A stretch of 31,072 nucleotides of DNA from NCBI GenBank assembly GCA_934247125.1, contig CAKQIZ010000011.1, positions 1 through 31,072 of the forward strand. The letters run 5' to 3'. The stretch's first letter is position 1. Every line of letters starts with the position of its first letter. Shown here in pieces: positions 1 through 8,049 of the stretch. The notes beneath the pieces are model-generated. The model searched no databases and had not been told where the DNA came from. It saw only the letters and a list, made by a program, of their open reading frames with translations. The DNA is from an uncultured Clostridia bacterium (GTDB taxonomy: Bacteria > Bacillota > Clostridia > Peptostreptococcales > Anaerovoracaceae). Both the position numbers and the translations under genes were made by a program.

Positions 1-165
1 TTCGGCAAGAGCAAGGTCGAGGAAGTTGCAAAGGAGCACGGTCTCGAAGTCCTTGGAAAGCTGCCGATCGATCCTAAACTCGCAGAAGCATGCGACAGAG
101 GTGAAATAGAAAACTACGAAGGCGACTGGCTCGATGCGGCCGCAGCAAAACTGGAAACGCTGTAA
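1..165 (+). CDS. Mrp/NBP35-family P-loop ATPase, C-terminal fragment
   Basis: The open frame enters from the left edge and ends with TAA at 163-165, giving the last 54 residues. The fragment holds the motif KLPIDPKLAEACDRGEIE, typical of the C-terminus of Mrp/NBP35/ApbC ATPases, where a short loop (LPxDPxLAxxCDxGxI) follows the nucleotide-binding core. Family members load or carry Fe-S clusters in the cytoplasm. The Walker A motif and any N-terminal Cys pair lie outside the window, so activity cannot be judged. No T-rich terminator follows directly; the nearest strong hairpin is at 538-594. A MinD-like ATPase is the main alternative, but the tail motif fits Mrp better. Confidence 0.75.
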   Translation, partial: FGKSKVEEVAKEHGLEVLGKLPIDPKLAEACDRGEIENYEGDWLDAAAAKLETL

Positions 166-215
166 ACACGCTTCACGACAAAGGCGAGCCCTGCAAGGAC
201 GCTTTACGGCAAGCT

Positions 216-303
216 GGCAATGCATCAAGGAGGCAAGACGGCACTGCGGCAATGCATCAGGACGGCAATGCATCAAGACGGCAATGCATCAATGCATCAG
301 GAC
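216..303. repeat. 16-bp tandem repeat, unit like GGCAATGCATCAGGAC
   Basis: Two adjacent 16-bp copies (248-263 and 264-279) differ at one base. They are flanked by a diverged copy at 216-231, a degenerate unit at 232-247 and two 12-bp partial copies at 280-291 and 292-303. Every good copy contains the palindrome ATGCAT. The array starts about 50 bp after the Mrp stop. Open frames across it give only low-complexity MHQDGNAS-like peptides with no ribosome binding site, so I read it as non-coding. Confidence 0.75.
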
Positions 304-813
304 GGCGAAGTATGAACATACCGCTTGATCATATCGATGTGCGATTCGATATGCGATATTTCATTTTTGCCACTCCGGCGTTTATCCGTTCGCCCGATTG
401 TGTAGAAAATCCATTTTTTCAGGATCGATACACAAATGGAAAAAATTTTGTGTACTTAGGTTAAATGCAAAAAAATATTACACACAAAATTTCCATAAAA
501 AGTTAAAAACGCCCCAAAAAGGCACTATTTATAACAAAAAATCCCGATCCCGATATGAATGCTGTGTATTTTTCCATATCGGGATCGGGATTTTGCACAA
601 TAAAAAGATCATTTGTGCATGATCAGAAAAATGATTGCGATCCTACACAAAATCAAGCCGACTCGTGCTGTAACACCGCAGATGTACATGGCCGCAGTGC
701 CGAGTCACAAGACTAGTCCGCACTGCCATGCCTAAACACCTGCATCGCCACAGATGCAGTCCGCCCGGTCCGAACGCCGCTGCAACAGCGATCCCGACGC
801 CCGGCGCACGCCA
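304..813. other. Non-coding spacer between convergent genes, rich in inverted repeats
   Basis: About 500 bp without a credible gene lie between the Mrp stop and the ThrE_2 stop. The stretch turns AT-rich at 420-540. It holds TTGTGTA or TACACAA half-sites at 398-404, 429-435, 448-454 and 644-650, with a related ACACAAAAT at 482-490. It also holds the large inverted repeat at 538-594, a GACTCG (660-665) / CGAGTC (701-706) pair and a CTGCAT (740-745) / ATGCAG (754-759) hairpin close to the thrE stop. Short open frames here have no ribosome binding site and no recognisable protein character. Confidence 0.6.
538..594. terminator. Perfect 20-bp inverted repeat, probable bidirectional terminator
   Basis: The left arm 538-557 starts AAAATCCCGATCCC and the right arm 575-594 is its exact reverse complement ending in TTTT; the loop is 17 nt (558-574). 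The A tract on one flank and T tract on the other, between two convergent genes, is the classic layout of a bidirectional rho-independent terminator. It lies about 370 nt from the Mrp stop and 220 nt from the thrE stop, further than usual, so another role as a structured RNA or protein-binding site stays open. Confidence 0.6.
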
Positions 814-1263
814 TCACGCCTTCTTCAGCTTCTTTATCATCAGCGTTATCACGCCTGTGATAGAACCCATTAGCAGCAGTCCGGCCGCTATCGCGCCCGC
901 CATCAGCACAGTCTCCTTCGCAGTCTCTGCAAAAGTCCTGTCCGTATGACCTATGATCGTAAGCATCGTGTAGTACGTTCCCGCTCCCGGCACGAGACAT
1001 ATGATACCCGGTATTATGAATATCGTAGACGCTTCCTTGAAAACACGCGAAAAAATATTGCTGAGCAGCCACACGATACATGCGCCCATAAATGTAGATA
1101 ATATATTCGTCATGCCCAGAAGCGTGCATACCTGATACGACATCCAGCTGGCTGCACCTACGATAGTGCACATCGGGAATTTTCTCAGAGGTACATTGAA
1201 CATTATACAGAAGCCGCATGTCGCGATCATCGAATACGGCAGCTGAAGCCAGAATGTGATCAT
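814..1263 (-). CDS. Threonine/serine exporter, ThrE_2 (DUF3815) subunit
   Basis: This 149-residue integral membrane protein has about five hydrophobic segments, e.g. ATCGFCIMFNVPLRK near residues 15-27 and IIPGIICLVPGAGTYY near residues 82-97. The PGxxxLVPGxGxYY motif is typical of the ThrE_2/DUF3815 half of split threonine/serine exporters. In the family the two halves together export Thr/Ser using the proton gradient. Its ATG overlaps the stop of the upstream ThrE_1 gene by 4 nt (ATGA at 1260-1263), so the two are translationally coupled. It ends with a lysine-rich tail (KKLKKA). The assignment rests on motif and pairing. Confidence 0.85.
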   Translation of the reverse strand: MITFWLQLPYSMIATCGFCIMFNVPLRKFPMCTIVGAASWMSYQVCTLLGMTNILSTFMGACIVWLLSNIFSRVFKEASTIFIIPGIICLVPGAGTYYTMLTIIGHTDRTFAETAKETVLMAGAIAAGLLLMGSITGVITLMIKKLKKA

Positions 1264-2045
1264 GACAGTATACCTCCTATCACTTCCCAGAGTTTCAGCA
1301 CTACACCGACTCCTGCAGCAAGCGACACCGCAGTGAGTACGGTCTCCATCAGTCTTGCAAGGCCTGCCAGCATATCACCTGACAGGAAATCCCTTATCGA
1401 ATTCGTCAGCGCCACTCCGGGCACGAACAGCATTATCCATCCTACTATTATCGAGTCATGCGACGTCCCCGGTATCGCAGCCGATGCGATCATCGTCAGG
1501 ATCGTCGCCACCGCACAGCTGCAGAAGACCGACACGAACGAATTCACATCCAGCTTCGAAAGCATCACCGAGAACATATACGCTGCCGCCCCCGCTATCA
1601 CCGAAAGCGGACAGTCTATCAGCGAACCGCCGAAGATCATGCAGAAAGCTGAAGATACCATCACTGCACCCAGCACCCTTACCGGCATCGGATATGTCCT
1701 GCTCCTGTCTATCCTTTTGAGCACATTCATGCCGGAATCCACGGAAATACTGTTCGCCGTGAACTTCCTTGAAAACTGGTTCACCAGTGAGATCTTTTTA
1801 AGATTCGTGCTCACACCTTTTATACGCTTGACGTAAGTCTGCGTATCGTCATTCTCCCCGCCCTTGTCCAGCGACAGGAAAATGCCCGTAGGCGTGGCGA
1901 ACACTTCTACATTATCTATATTGCAGGAACGGCATATACGCGAGATCGTGTCCTCCACTCTGTATATCTCCGCCCCGTTCCTCATCATTATTTCACCGGC
2001 ATACAGCGCCAGCATCAGAACTTTTTTCTGAAAAACATTTACCAT
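1260..2045 (-). CDS. Threonine/serine exporter, ThrE_1 (DUF1212) subunit
   Basis: The protein is 261 residues from ATG 2045. The soluble N-terminal half carries the DUF1212 signature (YAGEIMMRNGAEIYRVEDTI, then a conserved C-NIDNVEVFATPTGIF stretch), followed by about five membrane segments. In longer exporters ThrE_1 and ThrE_2 are fused; here they are separate and overlapping. The frame is open to 2108, but I choose 2045 because an AGAAGGA ribosome binding site sits about 10 nt upstream and the 2108 codon lies inside the probable -10 box at 2107-2112. The substrate is inferred from the family; other small neutral amino acids or dipeptides are possible. Confidence 0.85.
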   Translation of the reverse strand: MVNVFQKKVLMLALYAGEIMMRNGAEIYRVEDTISRICRSCNIDNVEVFATPTGIFLSLDKGGENDDTQTYVKRIKGVSTNLKKISLVNQFSRKFTANSISVDSGMNVLKRIDRSRTYPMPVRVLGAVMVSSAFCMIFGGSLIDCPLSVIAGAAAYMFSVMLSKLDVNSFVSVFCSCAVATILTMIASAAIPGTSHDSIIVGWIMLFVPGVALTNSIRDFLSGDMLAGLARLMETVLTAVSLAAGVGVVLKLWEVIGGILS

Positions 2046-2106
2046 TCGCCATCCATTCCTTCTGATCGTATTTTCTCCCCGTAATACCTTTGATACAAGC
2101 AGAATC

Positions 2107-2134
2107 ATTATATCAGAACTGTTGAAATTTTAAA
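2107..2134 (-). promoter_or_regulatory. Probable sigma-A promoter of the thrE pair
   Basis: On the minus strand a perfect TATAAT (2112-2107) lies 16 bp downstream of TTTAAA (2134-2129), a 4/6 match to TTGACA. The expected start near 2100 gives a leader of about 55 nt before ATG 2045. Confidence 0.5.
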
Positions 2135-2169
2135 GTGGGATTTTCACTTATTTTTCTCAGTTTTTATTA

Positions 2170-2204
2170 TGTGCCTGCGGCGCTTTCATCATGCAAAGCG
2201 CACA
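2170..2204. other. Intergenic hairpin with GCGCTTT / AAAGCGC arms
   Basis: GCGCTTT (2180-2186) pairs with AAAGCGC (2195-2201), extended outside by TGTGC/GCACA. It lies between the divergent thrE and hydratase genes, about 135 bp upstream of the hydratase promoter. A second GCAAAGCGC copy is at 2277-2285. Neither arm has a T tract suited to a terminator. Confidence 0.45.
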
Positions 2205-2306
2205 CGTCCGGCATGCATATGTATATCACCGTCTGCCTGCGCTCCCTGCGCCACATACTATCCTCCGGTTTTGACTGCAAAGCGCCATGATTATCTCGAT
2301 TGAAGG

Positions 2307-2335
2307 TTGACCTGCACACGCCAAGATTGTATAAT
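2307..2335 (+). promoter_or_regulatory. Sigma-A promoter of the hydratase-dehydrogenase-gntR operon
   Basis: TTGACC (2307-2312) and a perfect TATAAT (2330-2335) are separated by 17 bp, the best promoter match in the window. Transcription should begin near 2342, about 25 nt before the first gene and just upstream of its AAGGAGGG ribosome binding site (2351-2358). Confidence 0.85.
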
Positions 2336-2343
2336 TGTATACA
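2328..2343. promoter_or_regulatory. Candidate GntR/FCD operator over the -10 and start site
   Basis: The 8-bp palindrome TGTATACA (2336-2343) directly abuts the -10 box, which itself reads TTGTATAAT, so two TTGTATA half-sites are repeated 7 bp apart. FadR/FCD-type GntR proteins often bind short palindromes of the TNGTnnnACNA kind, and such a regulator is the third gene of this operon. Binding here would block RNA polymerase. This is inference from motif and context. Confidence 0.5.
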
Positions 2344-2367
2344 GAAATGCAAGGAGGGAATTGATGC

Positions 2368-4650
2368 ATGAAATTATACGATAAAGGAATCTACCTGCTC
2401 AACGGCAGAGAAATAATCGAAGACGGTCCTGACGCTGCAGCCATTCTGGCACAGAGAGGGATCAAAGCCGACAAAAAAGAAGCGGCTAAAGGCACTATGG
2501 CCTACAACATACTCAAAGATCATAATACTTCAGACAGTATGGACAAGCTGAAGATAAAATTCGACAAAATGACTTCACACGATATCACTTTCGTCGGCAT
2601 CATACAGACAGCCAGAGCATCCGGTCTCGAGAAGTTCCCGATCCCGTACGTGCTCACGAACTGCCACAACAGTCTCTGTGCAGTAGGCGGAACTATCAAT
2701 GAAGATGACCACATGTTCGGACTGACATGCGCAAAGAAATACGGAGGCGCATATGTGCCTCCTCACCAGGCTGTCATCCACCAGTATGCCAGAGAAATGC
2801 TGGCATGCGGCGGACAGATGATCCTCGGATCAGACTCCCACACTCGTTACGGAGCACTGGGAACGATGGCTATGGGTGAAGGCGGCCCTGAGCTCGTAAA
2901 GCAGCTGCTGGAACAGACTTACGACATCAACATGCCGGGAGTGATCGCGATCCACATGACAGGCGCACCTGTACCGGGAGTAGGTCCGCAGGACGTTGCG
3001 CTTGCTATCATCGGCGAAGTGTTCAAGAACGGATATGTAAACAACAAGGTGATGGAATTCGTAGGACCGGGGATCGCCTCGATGAGTGCGGACTTCAGGA
3101 TCGGCGTAGACGTAATGACTACAGAGACAACATGTCTTTCATCTATCTGGGTGACAGACGAAAAGATACAGGAATGGTACGACATCCACGGCAGAAGCGG
3201 AGACTACAAGGAGCTGAATCCAGCTGACGTCGCATACTACGACGGATGCGTAGAGATCGACCTGAGCAAGATCAGACCTATGATCGCTATGCCTTTCCAT
3301 CCGAGCAATACATACACTATCGACGAGCTCAATACAAACCTGATGGACATACTCGACGACTGCGAGAAAAAAGCGCTCGTGAGCCTGGACGGCCAGGTAG
3401 AGTACACGCTCAAGGACAAAGTGAGAAACGGCAAACTCTACGTTGAACAGGGAATAATCGCAGGCTGTGCAGGCGGCGGTTTCGAAAACATCTGCGCTGC
3501 AGCAGAGATCCTCGACGGAAAATATATCGGAGCAGACGAGTTCACGCTCAGCGTATACCCTGCAAGTACTCCGATCTACATGGAGCTGCTCAAGAACGGA
3601 TCAGCTGCAAAGATCCTGCAGTCCGGCGCCATCATGAAGACAGCGTTCTGCGGACCTTGCTTCGGCGCAGGCGACACACCGGGAAACAACGCGCTCTCCA
3701 TCAGACACTCGACCAGAAACTTCCCGAACAGAGAAGGCTCGAAGCTGCAGAACGGACAGATCGCTTCAGTAGCACTCATGGACGCACGCTCCATCGCTGC
3801 GACAGCTGCAAACAAAGGCTACCTGACAGCAGCTACGGATCTCGACATGGAGATCAAGACACCGAAGTACTTCTTCGATAAGGATATATACGAAAACAGA
3901 GTATTCGACAGCCACGGCAAGGCAGATCCTGATGTAGAGATCAAATTCGGACCGAACATCAAGGACTGGCCGAAGATGAGCCCGCTGCCTGAAAACCTCT
4001 TCCTCAAAGTCGTATCGGAGATCCACGATCCTGTAACTACTACAGACGAACTGATCCCTTCGGGCGAGACGTCATCATACAGATCCAACCCGCTGGGACT
4101 TGCAGAATTCACACTGTCAAGAAAAGACCCTGCATACGTCGGACGTGCCAAGGAAGTACAGAAGGCACAGAAAGCCATCGAGGAAAACGCAGATCCTGTG
4201 GCAGCGCTTCCTGAATTCGAAGCCGTATACAAGGCTGCAGCAGAGAAGTTCGGCGGCATCAACAGCGGCAACATCGGCGTAGGAAGCACGATCTTCGCTG
4301 TAAAACCGGGCGACGGCTCTGCAAGAGAACAGGCCGCCTCATGTCAGAAGGTACTCGGAGGCTGGGCAAACATCGCCAACGAATACGCTACGAAGAGATA
4401 CAGATCGAACCTCATCAACTGGGGAATGCTGCCGTTCATCATCAGAGAAGGCGACCTGCCGTTCTCGAACGGAGACTACCTCTTCATCCCTGACATCAGA
4501 AAAGCCGTTGAATACAAGGCGACCGACATCGAAGCATATGTCGCTTCCTCTGACGGTCTGAAACCTGTAGCTCTGACACTGGGAGAACTGACAGACGACG
4601 AGAGAGAGATCATCCTCAAAGGCTGCCTGATCAACTACAACAGAAAATAA
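2368..4650 (+). CDS. Aconitase-family hydratase
   Basis: This 760-residue aconitase-superfamily protein has the active-site stretch [20 protein letters not shown] (about residues 151-170) and three probable [4Fe-4S] ligands: C367 in GCAGGGFEN, and C428 and C431 in CGPCFG. The spacing matches mitochondrial aconitase (C358/C421/C424). Its role is probably citrate-to-isocitrate isomerisation in the cytoplasm, supported by the isocitrate dehydrogenase gene 75 bp downstream. The usual CTNSS around the first cysteine is replaced by CAGGG, so it belongs to a divergent branch (YbhJ-like hydratases of Clostridia) and the substrate is less certain. The start has AAGGAGGG 9 nt upstream. No citrate synthase gene is in view. 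Confidence 0.85.
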   Translation: MKLYDKGIYLLNGREIIEDGPDAAAILAQRGIKADKKEAAKGTMAYNILKDHNTSDSMDKLKIKFDKMTSHDITFVGIIQTARASGLEKFPIPYVLTNCHNSLCAVGGTINEDDHMFGLTCAKKYGGAYVPPHQAVIHQYAREMLACGGQMILGSDSHTRYGALGTMAMGEGGPELVKQLLEQTYDINMPGVIAIHMTGAPVPGVGPQDVALAIIGEVFKNGYVNNKVMEFVGPGIASMSADFRIGVDVMTTETTCLSSIWVTDEKIQEWYDIHGRSGDYKELNPADVAYYDGCVEIDLSKIRPMIAMPFHPSNTYTIDELNTNLMDILDDCEKKALVSLDGQVEYTLKDKVRNGKLYVEQGIIAGCAGGGFENICAAAEILDGKYIGADEFTLSVYPASTPIYMELLKNGSAAKILQSGAIMKTAFCGPCFGAGDTPGNNALSIRHSTRNFPNREGSKLQNGQIASVALMDARSIAATAANKGYLTAATDLDMEIKTPKYFFDKDIYENRVFDSHGKADPDVEIKFGPNIKDWPKMSPLPENLFLKVVSEIHDPVTTTDELIPSGETSSYRSNPLGLAEFTLSRKDPAYVGRAKEVQKAQKAIEENADPVAALPEFEAVYKAAAEKFGGINSGNIGVGSTIFAVKPGDGSAREQAASCQKVLGGWANIANEYATKRYRSNLINWGMLPFIIREGDLPFSNGDYLFIPDIRKAVEYKATDIEAYVASSDGLKPVALTLGELTDDEREIILKGCLINYNRK

Positions 4651-4689
4651 GCCGGCGGCACCTTTGCAAATCAGAGAGAATCAGTTAAT

Positions 4690-4710
4690 GCCGCCCGCAC
4701 CGCGGGCGGC
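4690..4710 (+). other. GC-rich hairpin just before the isocitrate dehydrogenase ribosome binding site
   Basis: GCCGCCCGC (4690-4698) and GCGGGCGGC (4702-4710) form a perfect 9-bp stem with a 3-nt loop. It sits between hydratase and dehydrogenase genes and ends 5 nt before the GGAGA ribosome binding site at 4716-4720. There is no T tract, so it is not an intrinsic terminator; it may protect mRNA ends or tune translation. Confidence 0.65.
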
Positions 4711-4725
4711 GGAATGGAGACAGAC

Positions 4726-5853
4726 ATGACATATACAGAACACTTCAAGAAAATCGTGGAAGATCAGCTGGCAAGAGTGGAGAAGCTCAAGAATTCCCCT
4801 CCTGTACCTGATTTCACAGCTATGGACAAGATCGTCATCGGCACGATCGACGGAGACGGCATTGGCCCTATCATCATGGATTCATGCCGCAAGATCCTCG
4901 AAAAACTGCTCGCCGACGATATCGCGTCAGGAAAGATCGAGCTGAGAAAGATCGACGGACTCACGCTGGAAAACAGGATCGCGAAGATGGAGACAGTGCC
5001 TGCAGACGTGCTGGCCGCCATCAAGGAATGCGATCTGCTCCTCAAGGGACCGACGACGACTCCGGGCAAGGGAGACAACCTTCCCAACATCGAAAGCGCA
5101 AATGTAACGCTCAGAAGAGAGCTTGACCTCTTTGCAAACGTAAGACCTGTAGTGATCCCTGAGAAAAACATCGACTGGATCTTTTACAGAGAAAACACAG
5201 AAGGGGAATACGCGCTCGGCAGCCGGGGCATAGATATAAATGACGACATTTCGATAGACTTCAAGGTCACTACGACAATGGGAACTATTAGACTTGCGAG
5301 AGCCGCTTTCGAATATGCGAAGAACAACGGCAACAAGAACGTTTCTATCGTTACGAAAGCCAACATCATGAAGAAGACTGACGGCAAATTCCTCAGCCTC
5401 TGCTACGATGTGGCGAAGGAATATCCAGAGATCAAAACTGACGACTGGTACGTGGACATCATGGCTGCGAACCTCGTGAACGATCAGATCAACAGCAATT
5501 TCAACGTCGTGATCCTGCCTAATCTCTACGGCGACATCATCACTGACGAGGCAGCTCAGCTCCAGGGCGGAGTCGGCACTGCAGGAAGTGCCAACATCGG
5601 CGGAAGATACGCTATGTTCGAAGCCATCCACGGTTCGGCGCCGCGTATGATGGAAGACGGCATCGGTGAATATGCAAACCCTGCAAGCATCAGCAGAGCG
5701 GCTGTCATGATGCTGAGACACATAGGCTTCACGGAAAAGGTTGCAGTGCTCGAAAAGGCACTGGATGCAGCACAGGAAGCACTTGTGATGCCTGGCGACG
5801 GCACCGGCAACACTGCGGCTGACTTCACCGCATTCGTACTGGAAAGGATTTAG
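4726..5853 (+). CDS. NAD(P)-dependent isocitrate dehydrogenase (isocitrate/isopropylmalate family)
   Basis: This 375-residue beta-decarboxylating dehydrogenase has a DGDGIGP N-terminal motif, the isocitrate-type substrate helix SANVTLRRELDLFANVRP (S124, N126, R130, R140), YRENTEGEY (R155, Y162), a catalytic lysine in TKANIMK (K211), metal ligands D270 and D274 in LYGDIITD, and a cofactor loop IHGSAP. The S-x-N pair favours isocitrate over isopropylmalate. It would oxidise isocitrate to 2-oxoglutarate in the cytoplasm, following the hydratase. I chose ATG 4726 because GGAGA lies 5 nt upstream; the earlier in-frame ATG 4714 directly follows a stable hairpin and has no ribosome binding site. Cofactor preference is not resolved. 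Confidence 0.85.
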   Translation: MTYTEHFKKIVEDQLARVEKLKNSPPVPDFTAMDKIVIGTIDGDGIGPIIMDSCRKILEKLLADDIASGKIELRKIDGLTLENRIAKMETVPADVLAAIKECDLLLKGPTTTPGKGDNLPNIESANVTLRRELDLFANVRPVVIPEKNIDWIFYRENTEGEYALGSRGIDINDDISIDFKVTTTMGTIRLARAAFEYAKNNGNKNVSIVTKANIMKKTDGKFLSLCYDVAKEYPEIKTDDWYVDIMAANLVNDQINSNFNVVILPNLYGDIITDEAAQLQGGVGTAGSANIGGRYAMFEAIHGSAPRMMEDGIGEYANPASISRAAVMMLRHIGFTEKVAVLEKALDAAQEALVMPGDGTGNTAADFTAFVLERI

Positions 5854-5867
5854 CACGGTGATAACAT

Positions 5868-6533
5868 ATGGTACTGTACAAGTTTTCTGATGACTCAGAA
5901 ATAAGCAACGCACCGCTTTCCACCAACCTGCTGGGCAAACTCCAGAAGGATATCCTGACCGGCAGGCTCAAGCCGGGCCAGAAACTCACGGAGCAGAATC
6001 TCTGCAAGACGTACGGAGTCAGCAGGACCCCGGTCCGTGAAGCTCTCCGCCAGCTCGAAACAGACGGGCTGGTCGAGAACATACTCAACAGAGGCGCATT
6101 CGTCGTAGGCATGACCGAACAGGACTACGAAGACATGTTCGAACTCCGGAAGGTATACGAGATCCAGGCCGTGAAATGGGCGATCGAACGTATCACCGAG
6201 AGCGAGATGGACAAACTCGCAGAGACGTTCGAGTTCATGGAATTCTACACTATGAGAAACGATATCGACAAGATGCTCACGATCAACACCGGTTTCCATC
6301 AGGTGATCTATGAAGCATCACACAACAAGATGCTCAAGAAACTGCTTTCCTCATATCAGAATTTCCTGAAATACAAAGGTGCAGAATCGGTATACGACGA
6401 AGACTACCTGCCGACCGTACTCGAGGAGCACAGAGCGATCTACGACGCATTCAAAGCCGGAGACGCCAAAGCCGGAGCGAAAGCGATGGAAATACATATA
6501 AACAGAGCCAGAGACAGACGGTGCGGCAAATAG
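5868..6533 (+). CDS. GntR-family regulator with FCD ligand-binding domain
   Basis: This 221-residue protein has a winged helix-turn-helix at about residues 20-80 (LTEQNLCKTYGVSRTPVREA is the recognition region) and an all-alpha FCD domain at about 88-215, with FELRKVYE, FHQVIYEASHN and EEHRAIYDAF motifs containing the usual metal/ligand histidines. FCD regulators bind organic acids. It starts 14 nt after the dehydrogenase stop with a weak GGTGA site, so it is co-transcribed with the hydratase and dehydrogenase. The palindrome at the operon promoter (2336-2343) makes it the likely autoregulated controller, sensing citrate or a related acid; that is inference. Confidence 0.9.
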   Translation: MVLYKFSDDSEISNAPLSTNLLGKLQKDILTGRLKPGQKLTEQNLCKTYGVSRTPVREALRQLETDGLVENILNRGAFVVGMTEQDYEDMFELRKVYEIQAVKWAIERITESEMDKLAETFEFMEFYTMRNDIDKMLTINTGFHQVIYEASHNKMLKKLLSSYQNFLKYKGAESVYDEDYLPTVLEEHRAIYDAFKAGDAKAGAKAMEIHINRARDRRCGK

Positions 6534-6543
6534 CCGTGCCGTC
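6517..6543 (+). other. Hairpin spanning the gntR stop codon
   Basis: GACGG-TG-CGGC (6517-6527) pairs with GCCG-TG-CCGTC (6533-6543) around a 5-nt loop, with a symmetric TG/TG internal mismatch. The stop TAG (6531-6533) lies in the loop and first stem base. No T tract follows, so it is not a clear terminator; it separates gntR from the aminopeptidase gene. Confidence 0.5.
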
Positions 6544-6565
6544 TCATGATATGGAGGTCAATAGA

Positions 6566-7972
6566 ATGGAAAGAAGCAACGTATGGTCATCATACAACGA
6601 TGACCAGCTGACAGAACTGGAGCACATAAGTGCCCTTTACAAGAAATGCCTCGACGAAGGCAAGACAGAACGCGAATGCGTGAAGATCGCAGTCCGCATG
6701 GCGGAGGAAAAAGGTTACCGCGATCTTAAAGAGCTGATCAGAAGCGGCTCACAGATCAAAACAGGCGACAAAGTCTACGCTATCTGCATGAACAAGAGCC
6801 TCTCGCTCTTCAATATAGGCAGACGGCCGCTCGAGGAAGGTATGAACATCCTCGGCGCACACATCGACTCACCGAGGATGGATGTGAAGCAGAACCCGCT
6901 TTACGAAAGCGATGAATTCGCCTACCTCGACACCCACTACTACGGCGGCATCAAGAAGTACCAGTGGGTGACGCTGCCGCTCGCTATCCACGGCGTCGTG
7001 GCAAAGACGAACGGTGAGACTGTCGACGTGTGCATCGGCGAAAAGGACGACGAACCCGTTTTCGCTGTGACCGACCTGCTCATCCACCTCGCTGGAAGAC
7101 AGATGGAAAAGAAAGCGAGCATCGTCATCGAAGGCGAAAAGCTCGACCTGCTTATCGGCAGCCGTCCTCTCGCTGAGAATCCCGATGAGGATGAAGACGC
7201 CAAAGAGACGAGAGACGCAGTGAAGAAGAACATCCTCAGGCTCCTCGAGGAATACTGCGGCATGACTGAAGAAGACTTCGTATCTGCCGAGCTCGAGATC
7301 GTGCCTGCCGGCAGAGCCAGAGACATGGGTCTCGACAGGAGCATGGTGATGGGCTACGGCCAGGACGACAGAGTATGCTCGTTCACCTCCCTGTTCGCTA
7401 TGCTCGACATGGACAGCGTCGACAAGACTTCATGCTGCATCCTCGTGGACAAAGAAGAGATCGGCAGCGTCGGCGCGACAGGCATGCACTCGAGATTCTT
7501 CGAAAACACAGTTGCTGAGATCCTCGCACTGACGGGCGAAACGTCAGACCTCAAGGTGAGACGCACGCTCCAGAACTCCAGGATGCTCTCATCCGACGTG
7601 AGCGCCGCATACGATCCGATGTTCGCGGAAGTCTTCGAAAAGAGAAGCTCCGCATTCTTTGCAAAAGGCCTTGTATTCAACAAGTTCACCGGAAGCCGCG
7701 GCAAGAGCGGATCGAACGACGCCAACGCGGAATACCTCGCAGCGCTCAGAAAGGCGCTCGACGACGAGGAAGTCGCTTACCAGTTCGCTGAGCTCGGCAA
7801 AGTCGACATCGGCGGCGGCGGAACGATCGCATACATCATGGCAAATTACGGAATGGAAGTCATCGACAGCGGCGTGGCAGTCCTCTGCATGCACGCTCCA
7901 TGGGAGATCACCAGCAAGGCCGACATTTACGAAGCGTACAAAGGCTACAAGGCATTCCTGAAGAATATGTAG
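6566..7972 (+). CDS. M18-family aminopeptidase
   Basis: This 468-residue cytoplasmic zinc metallopeptidase has the M18 metal ligands in order: H99 and D101 in GAHIDSPRMD, D267/D268 in GYGQDDR, the catalytic-metal pair E297/E298 in DKEEIGSVGATGM, D344 in LSSDVSAAYDP, and H443 in CMHAPWEITSKAD. Length is normal for the family (430-490). It removes N-terminal residues from peptides and feeds amino-acid catabolism. The frame opens at 6521 inside gntR, but GGAGGT at 6553-6558 with 7-nt spacing fixes the start at ATG 6566. It is 32 bp after gntR on the same strand, so probably in the same transcript, although the metabolic link to the isocitrate genes is not obvious. Confidence 0.9.
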   Translation: MERSNVWSSYNDDQLTELEHISALYKKCLDEGKTERECVKIAVRMAEEKGYRDLKELIRSGSQIKTGDKVYAICMNKSLSLFNIGRRPLEEGMNILGAHIDSPRMDVKQNPLYESDEFAYLDTHYYGGIKKYQWVTLPLAIHGVVAKTNGETVDVCIGEKDDEPVFAVTDLLIHLAGRQMEKKASIVIEGEKLDLLIGSRPLAENPDEDEDAKETRDAVKKNILRLLEEYCGMTEEDFVSAELEIVPAGRARDMGLDRSMVMGYGQDDRVCSFTSLFAMLDMDSVDKTSCCILVDKEEIGSVGATGMHSRFFENTVAEILALTGETSDLKVRRTLQNSRMLSSDVSAAYDPMFAEVFEKRSSAFFAKGLVFNKFTGSRGKSGSNDANAEYLAALRKALDDEEVAYQFAELGKVDIGGGGTIAYIMANYGMEVIDSGVAVLCMHAPWEITSKADIYEAYKGYKAFLKNM

Positions 7973-8005
7973 ATCATTATATAAATCCTGCAGAATACCT
8001 TTATA

Positions 8006-8032
8006 ACGGCTGCTATATCCGCAGCCGTTTTT
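8006..8032 (+). terminator. Rho-independent terminator of the aminopeptidase operon
   Basis: ACGGCTGC (8006-8013) and GCAGCCGT (8021-8028) form a perfect 8-bp stem with a 7-nt loop and a T run to 8032, about 33 nt after the aminopeptidase stop. Confidence 0.9.
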
Positions 8033-8049
8033 GCGTTGACCGAACTGCC

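Noticed and set aside
216..303. CRISPR-like array
   Set aside because: Units are 16 bp with no spacers, and no cas genes are present.
134..464. Open frames over the 16-bp repeat (64 and 70 codons)
   Set aside because: They are created by the repeat, have no ribosome binding site, and encode low-complexity peptides such as MHQDGNAS with no family resemblance.
398..622. 74-codon open frame in the AT-rich spacer
   Set aside because: It runs through the large hairpin and the half-site cluster, has no ribosome binding site and looks random.
4927..5913. 328-codon open frame antisense to the isocitrate dehydrogenase gene
   Set aside because: It is a shadow of a well-supported gene, rich in Cys, His and Arg without domain character, and has no ribosome binding site.
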